Below are positions 26,441-34,592 of a stretch of 64,000 nucleotides of DNA, one piece after another. Both the position numbers and the translations under genes were made by a program. Source of the DNA: UMGS1696 sp964621165 (GTDB taxonomy: Bacteria > Bacillota > Clostridia > Oscillospirales > CAG-272); the NCBI GenBank assembly GCA_964621165.1, contig CAZULC010000002.1, positions 248,001 to 312,000 of the forward strand, read 5' to 3'. Every line of letters starts with the position of its first letter. The stretch's first letter is position 1. Under the pieces are notes generated by a model. The model ran no database searches. It was not told the DNA's origin and saw only the letters and a program-made list of their open reading frames with translations.

Positions 26441-26923
26441 GTGGCTGACTTCGTTCAGTGTATAATCTATCTCGCATTCATCGGGATAACCATGTTCATA
26501 GCCGGCAGACTTTTGCCGAAGGACCTGTTCAGATATGACCGCGCGCCTTTCCGTTCCTTTGCACTTGAGCGCGACGGGGCGGTGTATCTCAAGCTGGGCG
26601 TAAAAAAGTGGAAGGACATGGTGCCGGACATGAGCAGGATCCTGCCGGGGGTTATGCCATCGAAAAAAGCTCCATTCGGCGCGGATCTTGACGAGGTCGT
26701 CCTGAGCATACAGGAGACATGCGTGGCGGAGTTCACCCATGCGGTGCTGGCAATACTGGGTATCGCTTGCATAGAAATATGGGAGGGAGTCGGAGGTGCG
26801 GCGGTCTCGGCAGCCTATTTCATCGGAAACATGCCGTACATAGTTATACAGCGGTACAACAGGCCGAAGCTTGTGAGAATAGCAGAAAAGCTGAAAAATC
26901 GCGAAAGACTGAGAAATCTCTGA
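26441..26923 (+). CDS. small membrane protein resembling CrtO-type glycosyl-diaponeurosporenoate acyltransferases
   Basis: 160 residues from the GTG at 26441, with GGAGGG (26428-26433) seven bases before it. Two hydrophobic stretches near the N-terminus and two in the C-terminal half, with the conserved-looking LKLGVKKWKDMVPDMSRILPG between them, which is the hallmark of the CrtO-like family annotated in many Clostridia. In staphylococci CrtO acylates a carotenoid glycoside; no other carotenoid gene is present here, so it likely acts on another lipid. The PAP2 gene downstream fits a lipid role. Confidence 0.5.
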   Translation: MADFVQCIIYLAFIGITMFIAGRLLPKDLFRYDRAPFRSFALERDGAVYLKLGVKKWKDMVPDMSRILPGVMPSKKAPFGADLDEVVLSIQETCVAEFTHAVLAILGIACIEIWEGVGGAAVSAAYFIGNMPYIVIQRYNRPKLVRIAEKLKNRERLRNL

Positions 26924-26984
26924 TACAGTTGATCCAAACCACACATATTTATTTAACTACGGTCAATAAAAATTTTCATATACT

Positions 26985-27001
26985 AAGGAGTGATATTCAT
27001 A
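26985..27001 (+). promoter_or_regulatory. ribosome site pointing to an ATA codon as start of the PAP2 gene
   Basis: AAGGAG (26985-26990) is eight bases before the in-frame codon ATA at 26999, while the only normal start in range, GTG at 26990, overlaps the ribosome site itself. Confidence 0.45.
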
Positions 27002-27745
27002 GAAATCACTAAAACGAAAACCAAAAATCAAAAAGCGGGTGCTGATGGAAGAGCCGTAGGTAGAACAAAGTTAAAACTGATTGACTACCGCAGACTTACC
27101 TTTGCGTCCCTCAGATCGGGCGGGGAATTCAACTACCTGCTTTACGCCCTGTTCTGGCCATTTTTTGGAATAATGTTCGGCACAGTTGAGCGGGTGTGGA
27201 TACGAGAAGAGTACCATCCAATTTACTGCAGTCTCGACGACAATATACCGTTCTGTGAATATTTTCTTATTCCCTACCTTTTTTGGTTCGTGTACCTTGT
27301 AGGAATACATATCTATGGTCTTCTATTTGACAGCGAAGCCTTCCGCCAACTAATGGTGTTCATAATGGTTTCTTACTCAATTGCGATTGCGGTGTATTTG
27401 ATTTATCCAAACTGTCAGGAACTGCGCCCAACGTCCTTTGAACGGGACAACATATTCACCAGTTTTATGGCAGGATTTTATAAGTTTGATACAAATACAA
27501 ATGTATGTCCATCGATTCACGTAATAGGCTCGGCGGCGACTGCGGCTTGTGCGTGGAACAGCAAATATTTCTCCACTTGGAAATGGCGGCTTGCCTTTGT
27601 GATCGTTGCACTGTTGATTTCATTTTCCACTGTTTTTTTGAAGCAACATTCAATAATAGACATTATAGCGGCAGTTCCTGTGTGTGTCATAGCCTACGCA
27701 GTTGCTTACCGGGATAAACTGTTTCGCAAAAAATGCTGCGAGTGA
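26990..27745 (+). CDS. PAP2-superfamily membrane phosphatase
   Basis: About 250 residues with five to six membrane segments. The three-part active site is visible: ELRPTSFERDN, then the CPSIHVIGS segment with PSxH, then STVFLKQHSIIDI with the His and Asp of the last motif. Family members remove phosphate from lipid phosphates such as phosphatidate or undecaprenyl pyrophosphate. The start is uncertain: GTG at 26990 overlaps the Shine-Dalgarno site and the best-spaced codon is ATA at 26999. It follows the CrtO-like gene and is more A+T-rich than its surroundings. Confidence 0.82.
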   Translation: MIFIEITKTKTKNQKAGADGRAVGRTKLKLIDYRRLTFASLRSGGEFNYLLYALFWPFFGIMFGTVERVWIREEYHPIYCSLDDNIPFCEYFLIPYLFWFVYLVGIHIYGLLFDSEAFRQLMVFIMVSYSIAIAVYLIYPNCQELRPTSFERDNIFTSFMAGFYKFDTNTNVCPSIHVIGSAATAACAWNSKYFSTWKWRLAFVIVALLISFSTVFLKQHSIIDIIAAVPVCVIAYAVAYRDKLFRKKCCE

Positions 27746-27809
27746 AGTATAAAAAGAAATATTACGGTTTGAAATTTTGATAAACGAGCCGCATTTGCTT
27801 GCCGCAGTC

Positions 27810-27850
27810 AAAAAGGAAGCAGTGCCACTTACCGGACATTACTTCCTTTT
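27810..27850 (+). terminator. terminator after the PAP2 gene
   Basis: AAAAAGGAAG (27810-27819) pairs with CTTCCTTTT (27842-27850) and also with the inner TG/CA pair; the T run ends the hairpin. The minus-strand reading has a T run too, so it may serve the convergent lipoprotein gene. Confidence 0.7.
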
Positions 27851-27906
27851 ATATTGTGCTTGTGTTTTTTACTAAGATGAGATTATAATCCAATCATGGC
27901 CAGAAT

Positions 27907-28782
27907 TTACTTCAAGTCCTTTACGTAGGAAATGTACATTTCAAACTCACGTCCGCCCCAACAGTTTTTGAGGGAAACGGCAATGTAGTTTTCACCTTCA
28001 ACGAGGAAGTCATTGAGTGTCTTGCCTTCTTCGGTATTGCATTCAACAACACCCATGTCGTCGTACCAGTCACCGGAACCGCAGTTTGCGTCATCAGTGT
28101 AGAACAGTTCGCCATTTACATAGATGTAAACTGTGTTGTCGTAGAAGCTGTTCATCTCGAAAGTGGTATTCTCGAGACTGTCGATGTTAAATGTTTTGTA
28201 TACCATAAGTCCGTTGGTGTTATCCGGGTCAAGGATGAAGTCAGTTTGAGCGGCGATTATGGTGCTGATACGGTCGCCGAAAGGTGCATCTGCTTCTTCC
28301 CATTCGCTCATCATTGTTGTGTCCTTGTACCACTCGGGATTTTCGTTGAGGAATTCTGCCATTTCGTCGTCGGTTTCCTCAAAGTAACCGTTTGCCGCGC
28401 TGCCGCCAACAACGCCTGAGCCGTCAGTATATGGACAAACGAATGTCTTGTAGTGCCAAGTACTCATTTCTTCAAACACATATCCGGTTTCAGTGGTGGA
28501 AGCTTCTGTTTCTTCAGTTTCGGGTTCGGTCTCAGCTTCAACCTCAGCTTCAGCATCAGGTTCGGTCTCAGCTTCAGCATCAGGTTCGGTCTCAGCTTCA
28601 GCATCAGGTTCAGTCTCAGCTTCAGCCTCGGGTTCGGTCTCAACTTCAGTTTCGCTGTCTTTCTCTACTTCGTTTTGCTCAGAGGCGCTGTTATTGTTAT
28701 CATCGTCTGTTGAGCAGGACGTGAACATCGCCGCTGACGAAACCAGTATAAGTGCAAAAATTACGCTTAATGCTTTTCTCAT
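27907..28782 (-). CDS. lipoprotein with acidic repeat linker and a beta-sandwich-like outer domain
   Basis: 291 residues. A type II signal peptide ends in FTSC (lipid-anchored C23). Residues 40-95 are a Glu/Thr/Pro/Ala linker made of eight-residue repeats (units like AETEPDAE), encoded by tandem 24-base repeats. The rest looks like a secreted beta-sandwich with a hydrolase-associated flavour: TVYIYVNGELFYTDDANCGSGDWYDD and ENYIAVSLKNCWGG are similar to jelly-roll domains found beside glycosidases. AAAGGAG precedes the ATG. The linker would hold the domain away from the membrane through the wall. Function unknown. Confidence 0.65.
   Translation of the reverse strand: MRKALSVIFALILVSSAAMFTSCSTDDDNNNSASEQNEVEKDSETEVETEPEAEAETEPDAEAETEPDAEAETEPDAEAEVEAETEPETEETEASTTETGYVFEEMSTWHYKTFVCPYTDGSGVVGGSAANGYFEETDDEMAEFLNENPEWYKDTTMMSEWEEADAPFGDRISTIIAAQTDFILDPDNTNGLMVYKTFNIDSLENTTFEMNSFYDNTVYIYVNGELFYTDDANCGSGDWYDDMGVVECNTEEGKTLNDFLVEGENYIAVSLKNCWGGREFEMYISYVKDLK
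28547..28642 (-). repeat. tandem 24-base repeats inside the lipoprotein gene
   Basis: Four head-to-tail units at 28547, 28571, 28595 and 28619; the first two are identical, the third has one change and the fourth several. They code for the acidic eight-residue linker repeat, and length change by slippage would keep the frame. Confidence 0.85.
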
Positions 28783-28956
28783 TTTCTCTACTCCTTTGTT
28801 AATTTACTCCAAATCTGGAGCATTAAATTTAATATATACATAATAGCATACAAAATTGCGTAATATTATAATGATTTGTAAGCATATCTAATATGGTTTG
28901 TAAACATTCATATGCCATAAAAAAAATATAAGACTGTTTTTGTTCATAAAAACAGT

Positions 28957-28985
28957 TTGAATTTGCCATAGTATTATGCTATAAT
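28957..28985 (+). promoter_or_regulatory. promoter of ruvC
   Basis: -35 TTGAAT (28957-28962) and -10 TATAAT (28980-28985), spacer 17 bases, in an A+T-rich gap of 240 bases (28783-29022) that holds nothing else recognisable. Confidence 0.7.
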
Positions 28986-29022
28986 ATACCAATATAAAAA
29001 TATAATAGGTGAACTTTTATTT

Positions 29023-29610
29023 ATGAGAATCTTGGGAATAGATCCGGGAATAGCGATAGTCGGATGGGGCGTTATCGAGACGGACAAAAGCGGAATCCGG
29101 CAGAAAGCGGTTGACTTCGGCGCGGTTACGACTTCCTCTTCCATGAAAACCGAGGACAGACTGCTCTTCCTCCACCGTGAGATGAACAGTATCCTTCGCA
29201 AATACACCCCCGACGCCGCCGCAATCGAGGAGCTGTTCTTCAACACCAACCAGAAAACGGGAATCATAGTAGCCGAAGCCAGGGGTGTGATTCTGCTCTC
29301 CCTTCGCGCAAACGACGTGCCGATATACGAGTACACTCCCCTGCAAATTAAAAATTCCGTAGCCGGATACGGCCGTGCGGACAAGAATATGATGACCGAC
29401 ATGGTGACAATGCTTCTCGGACTGAAAGAAAAGCCCAAGCCCGACGATACGGCAGACGCTCTTGCCGCGGCTATGTGTCACGGCTACACCGGAACGTCGA
29501 GACTTCAGGAATTCTACAACCACCCCACGACCATGGCGGGCAAAATCGGACAGAGCGGCAAGGGCAGCAGATCCGACATTGTGCAGAGATTAATAGAGGA
29601 ACAAAAATAG
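29023..29610 (+). CDS. ruvC: Holliday junction endonuclease RuvC
   Basis: 195 residues, slightly longer than the usual 160-175 because of a polar C-terminal tail. Acidic active-site residues: D7 (LGIDPG), the Glu of AAIEELFF (about 69), and the Asp pair of KPDDTADALAAA. It cuts four-way DNA junctions in recombination repair. ruvA and ruvB are not in the window. It is followed after 30 bases by a methyltransferase gene on the same strand. Confidence 0.93.
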   Translation: MRILGIDPGIAIVGWGVIETDKSGIRQKAVDFGAVTTSSSMKTEDRLLFLHREMNSILRKYTPDAAAIEELFFNTNQKTGIIVAEARGVILLSLRANDVPIYEYTPLQIKNSVAGYGRADKNMMTDMVTMLLGLKEKPKPDDTADALAAAMCHGYTGTSRLQEFYNHPTTMAGKIGQSGKGSRSDIVQRLIEEQK

Positions 29611-29640
29611 AACTTAGACTAAAGTAAAAGGGAATTTGGT

Positions 29641-30513
29641 ATGTGGACAGCCGACGGATGGAAGGAATACGAGCTTCTCGACTGCTCAGGCGGCGAGCGG
29701 CTTGAAAGATGGGGAAGTCACATTTTGGTGCGCCCGGACCCTCAGGTAATATGGAAAAGCGAGCGAAAAAACCCCCTGTGGAATCACGCGGACGGGGTAT
29801 ACAAAAGAAAAGGCGGAGGCGGCTCATGGGTGGTGAACAAAATGCCCGAGAGCTGGAGCATACACTACCGGGGCATGACCTTCAAGCTCCGCCCAATGGG
29901 ATTCAAGCACACAGGACTTTTCCCGGAGCAGGCTGTAAACTGGGACTGGCAGGTTAAGGTCATCAGAAACGCCATCCAATCCGGCAGGGAAGTGAAGGTT
30001 CTCAACCTATTTGCCTACACCGGGGGAGCCACAGTAGCCTGTGCCAAAGCCGGAGCGCAAGTGGTTCACGTCGACGCGTCCAAGGGAATGACTCAGGCAG
30101 CGCGGGAAAACATGTCTCTGTCGGGACTTGAAAAAGCACCCTGCCGTTACATAGTGGACGACTGCAAAAAGTTTGTCGAGCGTGAAATCCGACGGGGGAA
30201 CAAATACGACGGAATCATCATGGACCCGCCATCATACGGACGCGGACCCGGCGGCGAGGTCTGGAAGCTTGAGGAATGCGCGGACGAGCTTGTCTCACTG
30301 GCTGTGAAGCTGCTGTCCGACGAGCCGGTTTTCTTCCTTATAAATTCCTACACAACGGGACTTTCCCCGGCTGTAATGCAGTACCTGCTCATGCGCTCCC
30401 TTCCGGACAGTCTTAAACGCCGCGTGAAAACCGAGACAGGCGAGACCTGCATCCCCGTAACAGACAGCGGACTCCTCCTACCCAGCGGCGCGTCAGTCCG
30501 TGCGGAGTTTTGA
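29641..30513 (+). CDS. class I SAM-dependent rRNA methyltransferase (RlmI-like)
   Basis: 290 residues. SAM-binding motif I VLNLFAYTGGATVAC (about 120-134), acidic loop VHVDASKGM, catalytic-region motif IIMDPPSYGRGPGGEVWKL (about 197-215), as in the family of 23S rRNA cytosine-5 methyltransferase RlmI and relatives. The RNA-binding PUA domain of RlmI is missing; an N-terminal beta-rich domain takes its place, as in many Firmicutes homologues. Exact target base not known. Likely co-transcribed with ruvC. Confidence 0.82.
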   Translation: MWTADGWKEYELLDCSGGERLERWGSHILVRPDPQVIWKSERKNPLWNHADGVYKRKGGGGSWVVNKMPESWSIHYRGMTFKLRPMGFKHTGLFPEQAVNWDWQVKVIRNAIQSGREVKVLNLFAYTGGATVACAKAGAQVVHVDASKGMTQAARENMSLSGLEKAPCRYIVDDCKKFVEREIRRGNKYDGIIMDPPSYGRGPGGEVWKLEECADELVSLAVKLLSDEPVFFLINSYTTGLSPAVMQYLLMRSLPDSLKRRVKTETGETCIPVTDSGLLLPSGASVRAEF

Positions 30514-30530
30514 TATTTTGCACAAAACTT

Positions 30531-30545
30531 AGGAGGTAATATATT
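30531..30545 (+). promoter_or_regulatory. ribosome site pointing to an ATT codon
   Basis: The perfect AGGAGG at 30531-30536 is six bases from ATT at 30543, which is in frame with the following small membrane gene; an ATG at 30547 in another frame would give only three codons. Confidence 0.5.
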
Positions 30546-30590
30546 GATGAAAAACTAAAAGAGTTCCTTGAGGATAATGAAAGAATCAGA

Positions 30591-31058
30591 TTGAAAGAAA
30601 AAGAAAATAACCTTATTAGATTAGGATTGTGCGAAAGAGAGTATAAACCAAAGGGTTATAAAGATAAAGAGAAGAAATACAATAATTATGATGAAGAAAG
30701 ATGTGAATATTATAGTAACATACCATTAGATATAGATGATGAAGTGTATCTGAATCTATTGAAAACCCCGAAAGCTAAACTAATGCTGCAAGATGAAGAG
30801 CCGACTACCAATGTATCGTCTTTTTGCTCTCTGATTGCCATTATAATATTGATTATTGGGGTAATAGCTGGTTTTATTTATGCTTTCGAGGCGGTTACCA
30901 TTTCATTATTAATTTGGATCTCAACGGCTGTATTTGTAATACATATGTTTGCCATGGGTAAGATAGTTGAATATTTACATATAATTAGTGATTTTGCAGA
31001 ATATAACAAATATCTCGGATTTTTAACGATATACATTCAAATAAAATTAGAGGAATAA
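30591..31058 (+). CDS. A+T-rich small membrane protein of unknown function
   Basis: 155 residues from a TTG at 30591, but the frame is open back to 30540 and a perfect AGGAGG suggests the true start is ATT at 30543, which adds 16 residues reading IDEKLKEFLEDNERIR before the TTG. The protein has a charged N-terminal half, two membrane segments (about 85-103 and 106-125 from the TTG) and a polar end. Codon use is far more A+T-rich than the genes on both sides, a sign of different origin. It ends one base before ecfA1 and may be read together with the ECF transporter genes. No family recognised. Confidence 0.6.
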   Translation: MKEKENNLIRLGLCEREYKPKGYKDKEKKYNNYDEERCEYYSNIPLDIDDEVYLNLLKTPKAKLMLQDEEPTTNVSSFCSLIAIIILIIGVIAGFIYAFEAVTISLLIWISTAVFVIHMFAMGKIVEYLHIISDFAEYNKYLGFLTIYIQIKLEE

Positions 31059-31059
31059 T

Positions 31060-31926
31060 ATGTCGACTTTGATTAAAGCGGAAAACCTGTGCTTTTCTTA
31101 CCCGGGAGACGAGGACACCCCCCCGGTGAAGGCACTTGACGGAGTTTCCTTTGAAATAGAAGAGGGGTCGTTTACCGCGGTTCTCGGACACAACGGAAGC
31201 GGAAAATCCACCCTCGCGAAAATACTGTGCATGATTAACTTCCCCGACAGCGGAAAGCTCGAGATTATGGGACGGGACATGACCTCCCCGAAAATCACGG
31301 AAAGCGACGTCATGGAAGTGCGCCGTGAGATAGGCATGGTGTTCCAGAACCCGGACAACCAGATCGTGGCGACGATTGTCGAAGAAGATGTGGCGTTCGG
31401 CTGCGAAAACCTCGGATTCCCGCCTGAGGAAATCCGTGCCCGGGTCAATAAATCCCTCGAGGACGTGGGAATGCTGAAATACGCCCGTCATCCCTCCTAC
31501 GACCTATCCGGCGGACAGAAGCAGAGAGTAGCCATCGCGGGAGTTATCGCAATGCGGCGCAGGTGTATTATATTCGACGAATCCACCGCAATGCTCGACC
31601 CAATGGGACGGCGCGAGGTCATGGACATCATCACCAAGCTGAACCGGGAGGACGGCATCACGGTCATCCTCATCACTCACCACATGAACGAGGCGGCAAT
31701 GGCGGACAGAATAATCGTCATGAACTCGGGCAAAATCATAGGCGACGGCACCCCGTCGACGATTTTCGGCAATCCGGAAAAGCTGTGGGCGGCTGAGCTT
31801 GACGTTCCCCAGACCACTGAGCTGCTTTACAAAATGAGAAAAGCCGGACTGGACGTTCCCCTTGACGTTTTCGATCCGGATGAGTGCGCGGCAGTTATCG
31901 CTGAGGCAATACGAAAGAAAAAGTGA
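31060..31926 (+). CDS. ecfA1: energy-coupling factor transporter ATPase EcfA1
   Basis: 288 residues. ABC ATPase with Walker A GHNGSGKST (about 43-51), Q-loop MVFQNPDNQIVATIVEEDVAFG typical of EcfA, signature LSGGQKQR and Walker B CIIFDESTAMLDP. Energises uptake of vitamins or metals by group II ECF transporters, in which many S-components share one EcfA1-EcfA2-EcfT module. Gene order ecfA1-ecfA2-ecfT-truA is the classic Firmicutes arrangement. No S-component gene is nearby. Confidence 0.95.
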   Translation: MSTLIKAENLCFSYPGDEDTPPVKALDGVSFEIEEGSFTAVLGHNGSGKSTLAKILCMINFPDSGKLEIMGRDMTSPKITESDVMEVRREIGMVFQNPDNQIVATIVEEDVAFGCENLGFPPEEIRARVNKSLEDVGMLKYARHPSYDLSGGQKQRVAIAGVIAMRRRCIIFDESTAMLDPMGRREVMDIITKLNREDGITVILITHHMNEAAMADRIIVMNSGKIIGDGTPSTIFGNPEKLWAAELDVPQTTELLYKMRKAGLDVPLDVFDPDECAAVIAEAIRKKK

Positions 31927-32008
31927 GCTGAAAAAGGCTTGACAACATGATAAACAGATAAGTTTTCCTGTCATGGCAGTATACCGGCAGGAACGCAAGA
32001 GGTAGAAA

Positions 32009-32893
32009 ATGGCAGTCGTTGAAGTAAAAAACATCAGTTATACTTACAACAAAAAAACCGCCGGCGCGCATAAGGCTCTCGACGACGTTTCATTTAAAAT
32101 CGACGGGGGAATCACCGGTCTTATAGGACACACGGGAAGCGGAAAATCAACCCTCGTGCAGATGATAAACGGGCTTCTGACTCCCGACGAGGGCGAGGTC
32201 CTGATCGACGGCGAAAACATATGGGCTGACCCGAAGAAAATCCGTCAGGTGCGCTTCAAAGCCGGACTTGTGATGCAGTACCCTGAATACCAGCTCTTCG
32301 CGGAAAGCGTGCGCGAGGACATAGAGTTCGGTCCGAAAAACATGGGACTCTCGGGAGACGAGCTGAACCATGTGGTCGAGGAAGCGGCGAGATTTGCGGG
32401 ACTCAAGCCGGAGATGCTGTCGAAATCCCCCTTTGAGCTGTCGGGAGGTCAGAAAAGACGGGCAGCCCTCGCCGGAGTAATAGCGATGAACCCGAAAATC
32501 CTCATCCTTGACGAACCAGCAGCAGGACTTGACCCGGCTGGACGGCGTGACATCATCGGCGGAATCAAGCGGTATTCCCGGGAGAGCGGAACCACGGTGC
32601 TTATCGTCAGCCACAGCATGGAGGACATGGCCATGTACTGCGACGACATAATAGTTATGGCAAACTCGAAAATCCTCATGCACAAAAAATGCGCCGACGT
32701 GTTCTCTTGTTACCGTGAGCTTGTGGCGGTGGGCCTTGACGTACCCCAGATTACAAGAGTCGCGGCAGCTCTCTCCGAGCGTGGAGTCGACATAGGACGT
32801 GACGTTTATACGGTGGACTGGGCTGCGGACAAATTGAAGGAATACCTATTGGGCGGCAAAAAATCCGGACAAATGGAGGGAAAACAGGTATAA
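32009..32893 (+). CDS. ecfA2: energy-coupling factor transporter ATPase EcfA2
   Basis: 294 residues. Walker A GHTGSGKST (about 40-48), Q-loop MQYPEYQLFAESVREDIEFGP, signature LSGGQKRRAALAG and Walker B ILILDEPAAGLDP. Partner of EcfA1 in the shared ECF module. An 82-base gap before it contains TTCCTG and CAGGAA as a small inverted repeat but no clear promoter; AAGAGG is the ribosome site. Confidence 0.95.
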   Translation: MAVVEVKNISYTYNKKTAGAHKALDDVSFKIDGGITGLIGHTGSGKSTLVQMINGLLTPDEGEVLIDGENIWADPKKIRQVRFKAGLVMQYPEYQLFAESVREDIEFGPKNMGLSGDELNHVVEEAARFAGLKPEMLSKSPFELSGGQKRRAALAGVIAMNPKILILDEPAAGLDPAGRRDIIGGIKRYSRESGTTVLIVSHSMEDMAMYCDDIIVMANSKILMHKKCADVFSCYRELVAVGLDVPQITRVAAALSERGVDIGRDVYTVDWAADKLKEYLLGGKKSGQMEGKQV

Positions 32894-32918
32894 TTCTGTT
32901 TTGGATATAGTAAAATAA

Positions 32919-33746
32919 ATGAAATCAGATATAACCTTCGGACAATACTGCGAGGGGAACTCCCTGATTCACAGGCTTGACCCCCGCTGGAAAATCATAA
33001 TCGCGCTTCTCTACATCGTGATGATATTTTTGGCGAAAAGCGTTGGCGCGTTCATACTTCTCACAGTGGCGTCATTCATTTTTGTGGGACTGACGAAAAT
33101 CTCGCCGGTTATGATTCTGCGCTCCCTTAAGCCGCTTCTGTTCATCATACTGTTCACGGCTTTCATCAACATATTCTGGATGACTGGCGACACGCTGCTG
33201 TTTGAGCTTGGATTCGTCCACGTTTATCTCGAGGGAATAATAAACGCGTTTCTTATAATTCTCAGAATAGTACTCCTGATAAACGCGACGACCGTGTTCC
33301 TCACCTACACCACCACCCCCCTTGCATTGACTGACGCACTTGAGCAGCTTCTCGCGCCCCTGAGCAAAATCCACGTCCCGGTGCATGAGTTTTCCATGAT
33401 GATGACAATTGCGCTTCGGTTCATTCCCACGTTAATCGAGGAAACCCACAAAATCATAGCGGCTCAGACGGCACGTGGCGCGGATTTCTCCACAGGCGGA
33501 CCCATAAAGCGAGCGAAAGCCCTGATCCCCATACTGATTCCCCTGTTCATCTCAGCGTTCAGACGTGCGGACGAGCTTGCCACAGCAATGGAATGCCGTT
33601 GTTACACTGGAGGCGCTGGCAGAACCAGAATGAACCGTCTCCGCTCAACCTACCGGGACTACGTTTTCACCGTCTGCATCATAGTAATCGGCGTGGGAGT
33701 GGTGCTGATGAACACATTTCTCCCGATTTACACCCTTAATCTGTGA
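32919..33746 (+). CDS. ecfT: energy-coupling factor transporter transmembrane protein EcfT
   Basis: 275 residues. Starts with FGQYCEGNSLIHRLDPRWKII, the family's N-terminal signature, has about five to six membrane segments, and a coupling-helix region with the Ala-Arg-Gly motif (AQTARGADF, about 185-193) that contacts the ATPases. It completes the ECF module. No clear Shine-Dalgarno site; the start is 25 bases after ecfA2. Confidence 0.93.
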   Translation: MKSDITFGQYCEGNSLIHRLDPRWKIIIALLYIVMIFLAKSVGAFILLTVASFIFVGLTKISPVMILRSLKPLLFIILFTAFINIFWMTGDTLLFELGFVHVYLEGIINAFLIILRIVLLINATTVFLTYTTTPLALTDALEQLLAPLSKIHVPVHEFSMMMTIALRFIPTLIEETHKIIAAQTARGADFSTGGPIKRAKALIPILIPLFISAFRRADELATAMECRCYTGGAGRTRMNRLRSTYRDYVFTVCIIVIGVGVVLMNTFLPIYTLNL

Positions 33747-33765
33747 CAGCGTATATATAATTACA

Positions 33766-34560
33766 ATGAAGTTACTTTTAAAAATAAGCTACCGCGGGGA
33801 GAACTACGCCGGGTACCAGTTCCAGCCGGACAAAAAAACCGTGCAGGGGACGCTGACTCAGGCATTTTCCGCCGCACTCGAATTTCCAGTTACCGTGACA
33901 GGCTGCTCGAGAACCGACGCGGGAGTCCACGCATTAGGCTTTGTGTGTGCGGTTGAACCCCGTGAGAACGAGAAAAAAGCCGTAAAGTGGCTGTCAGTTC
34001 CCGTGGGAAAGTTCCACCGTGCGGCAAGAAGATACCTACCGTGCGACGTCTCCATAGTTGGCGAAAGCACAGCGGACGAGGACTTCCACCCCCGATACAG
34101 CGTGAAGTCCAAGACCTACGTATACCGCATGTACGACTCTCTCGCCGTGGACCCCTTCGAAGAAAACCGTGCGTGGCATCTCAGCAGACCCGTAACCGAT
34201 GATGGAATTCTTAAAATGAACGCCTGCGCACAGGAGCTTGTGGGGCGGCACGACTTTACTTCCTTCATGACAGCTGGCTCGAAAATAACCGACGCATGCC
34301 GCGAAGTTTATTCTGTATCTGTCGAACGCAAGGACGGTATAATACTGTTCCGGATAAGGGCTGACGGATTCCTCTACAATATGGTAAGAATTATCGCGGG
34401 AACCCTCGTGGACTGTGCCGCCGGACTTTATTCACCCGGTGACATAACGAAAATTTTAGGAGCATGTGACAGAGCGGGAGCCGGAAGAACCGCACCTCCC
34501 GACGGGTTATATCTGAAAGAGGCCGACTACGACCCACCCATCAAGTGGATTATCGAATAA
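33766..34560 (+). CDS. truA: tRNA pseudouridine(38-40) synthase
   Basis: 264 residues, typical length. Makes pseudouridine at positions 38-40 of the tRNA anticodon arm. Catalytic Asp51 lies in TGCSRTDAGVHALGF; later motifs FTSFMTAGSK and the KTYVYR strand fit. Follows ecfT after 19 bases as in most Firmicutes. Confidence 0.95.
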   Translation: MKLLLKISYRGENYAGYQFQPDKKTVQGTLTQAFSAALEFPVTVTGCSRTDAGVHALGFVCAVEPRENEKKAVKWLSVPVGKFHRAARRYLPCDVSIVGESTADEDFHPRYSVKSKTYVYRMYDSLAVDPFEENRAWHLSRPVTDDGILKMNACAQELVGRHDFTSFMTAGSKITDACREVYSVSVERKDGIILFRIRADGFLYNMVRIIAGTLVDCAAGLYSPGDITKILGACDRAGAGRTAPPDGLYLKEADYDPPIKWIIE

Positions 34561-34592
34561 AATCAAGTTTATATAAATTAAGGAAAGAAAAA

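Noticed and set aside
28547..28642. CRISPR-like repeat array
   Set aside because: Units are adjacent without spacers and lie in frame inside a coding region.
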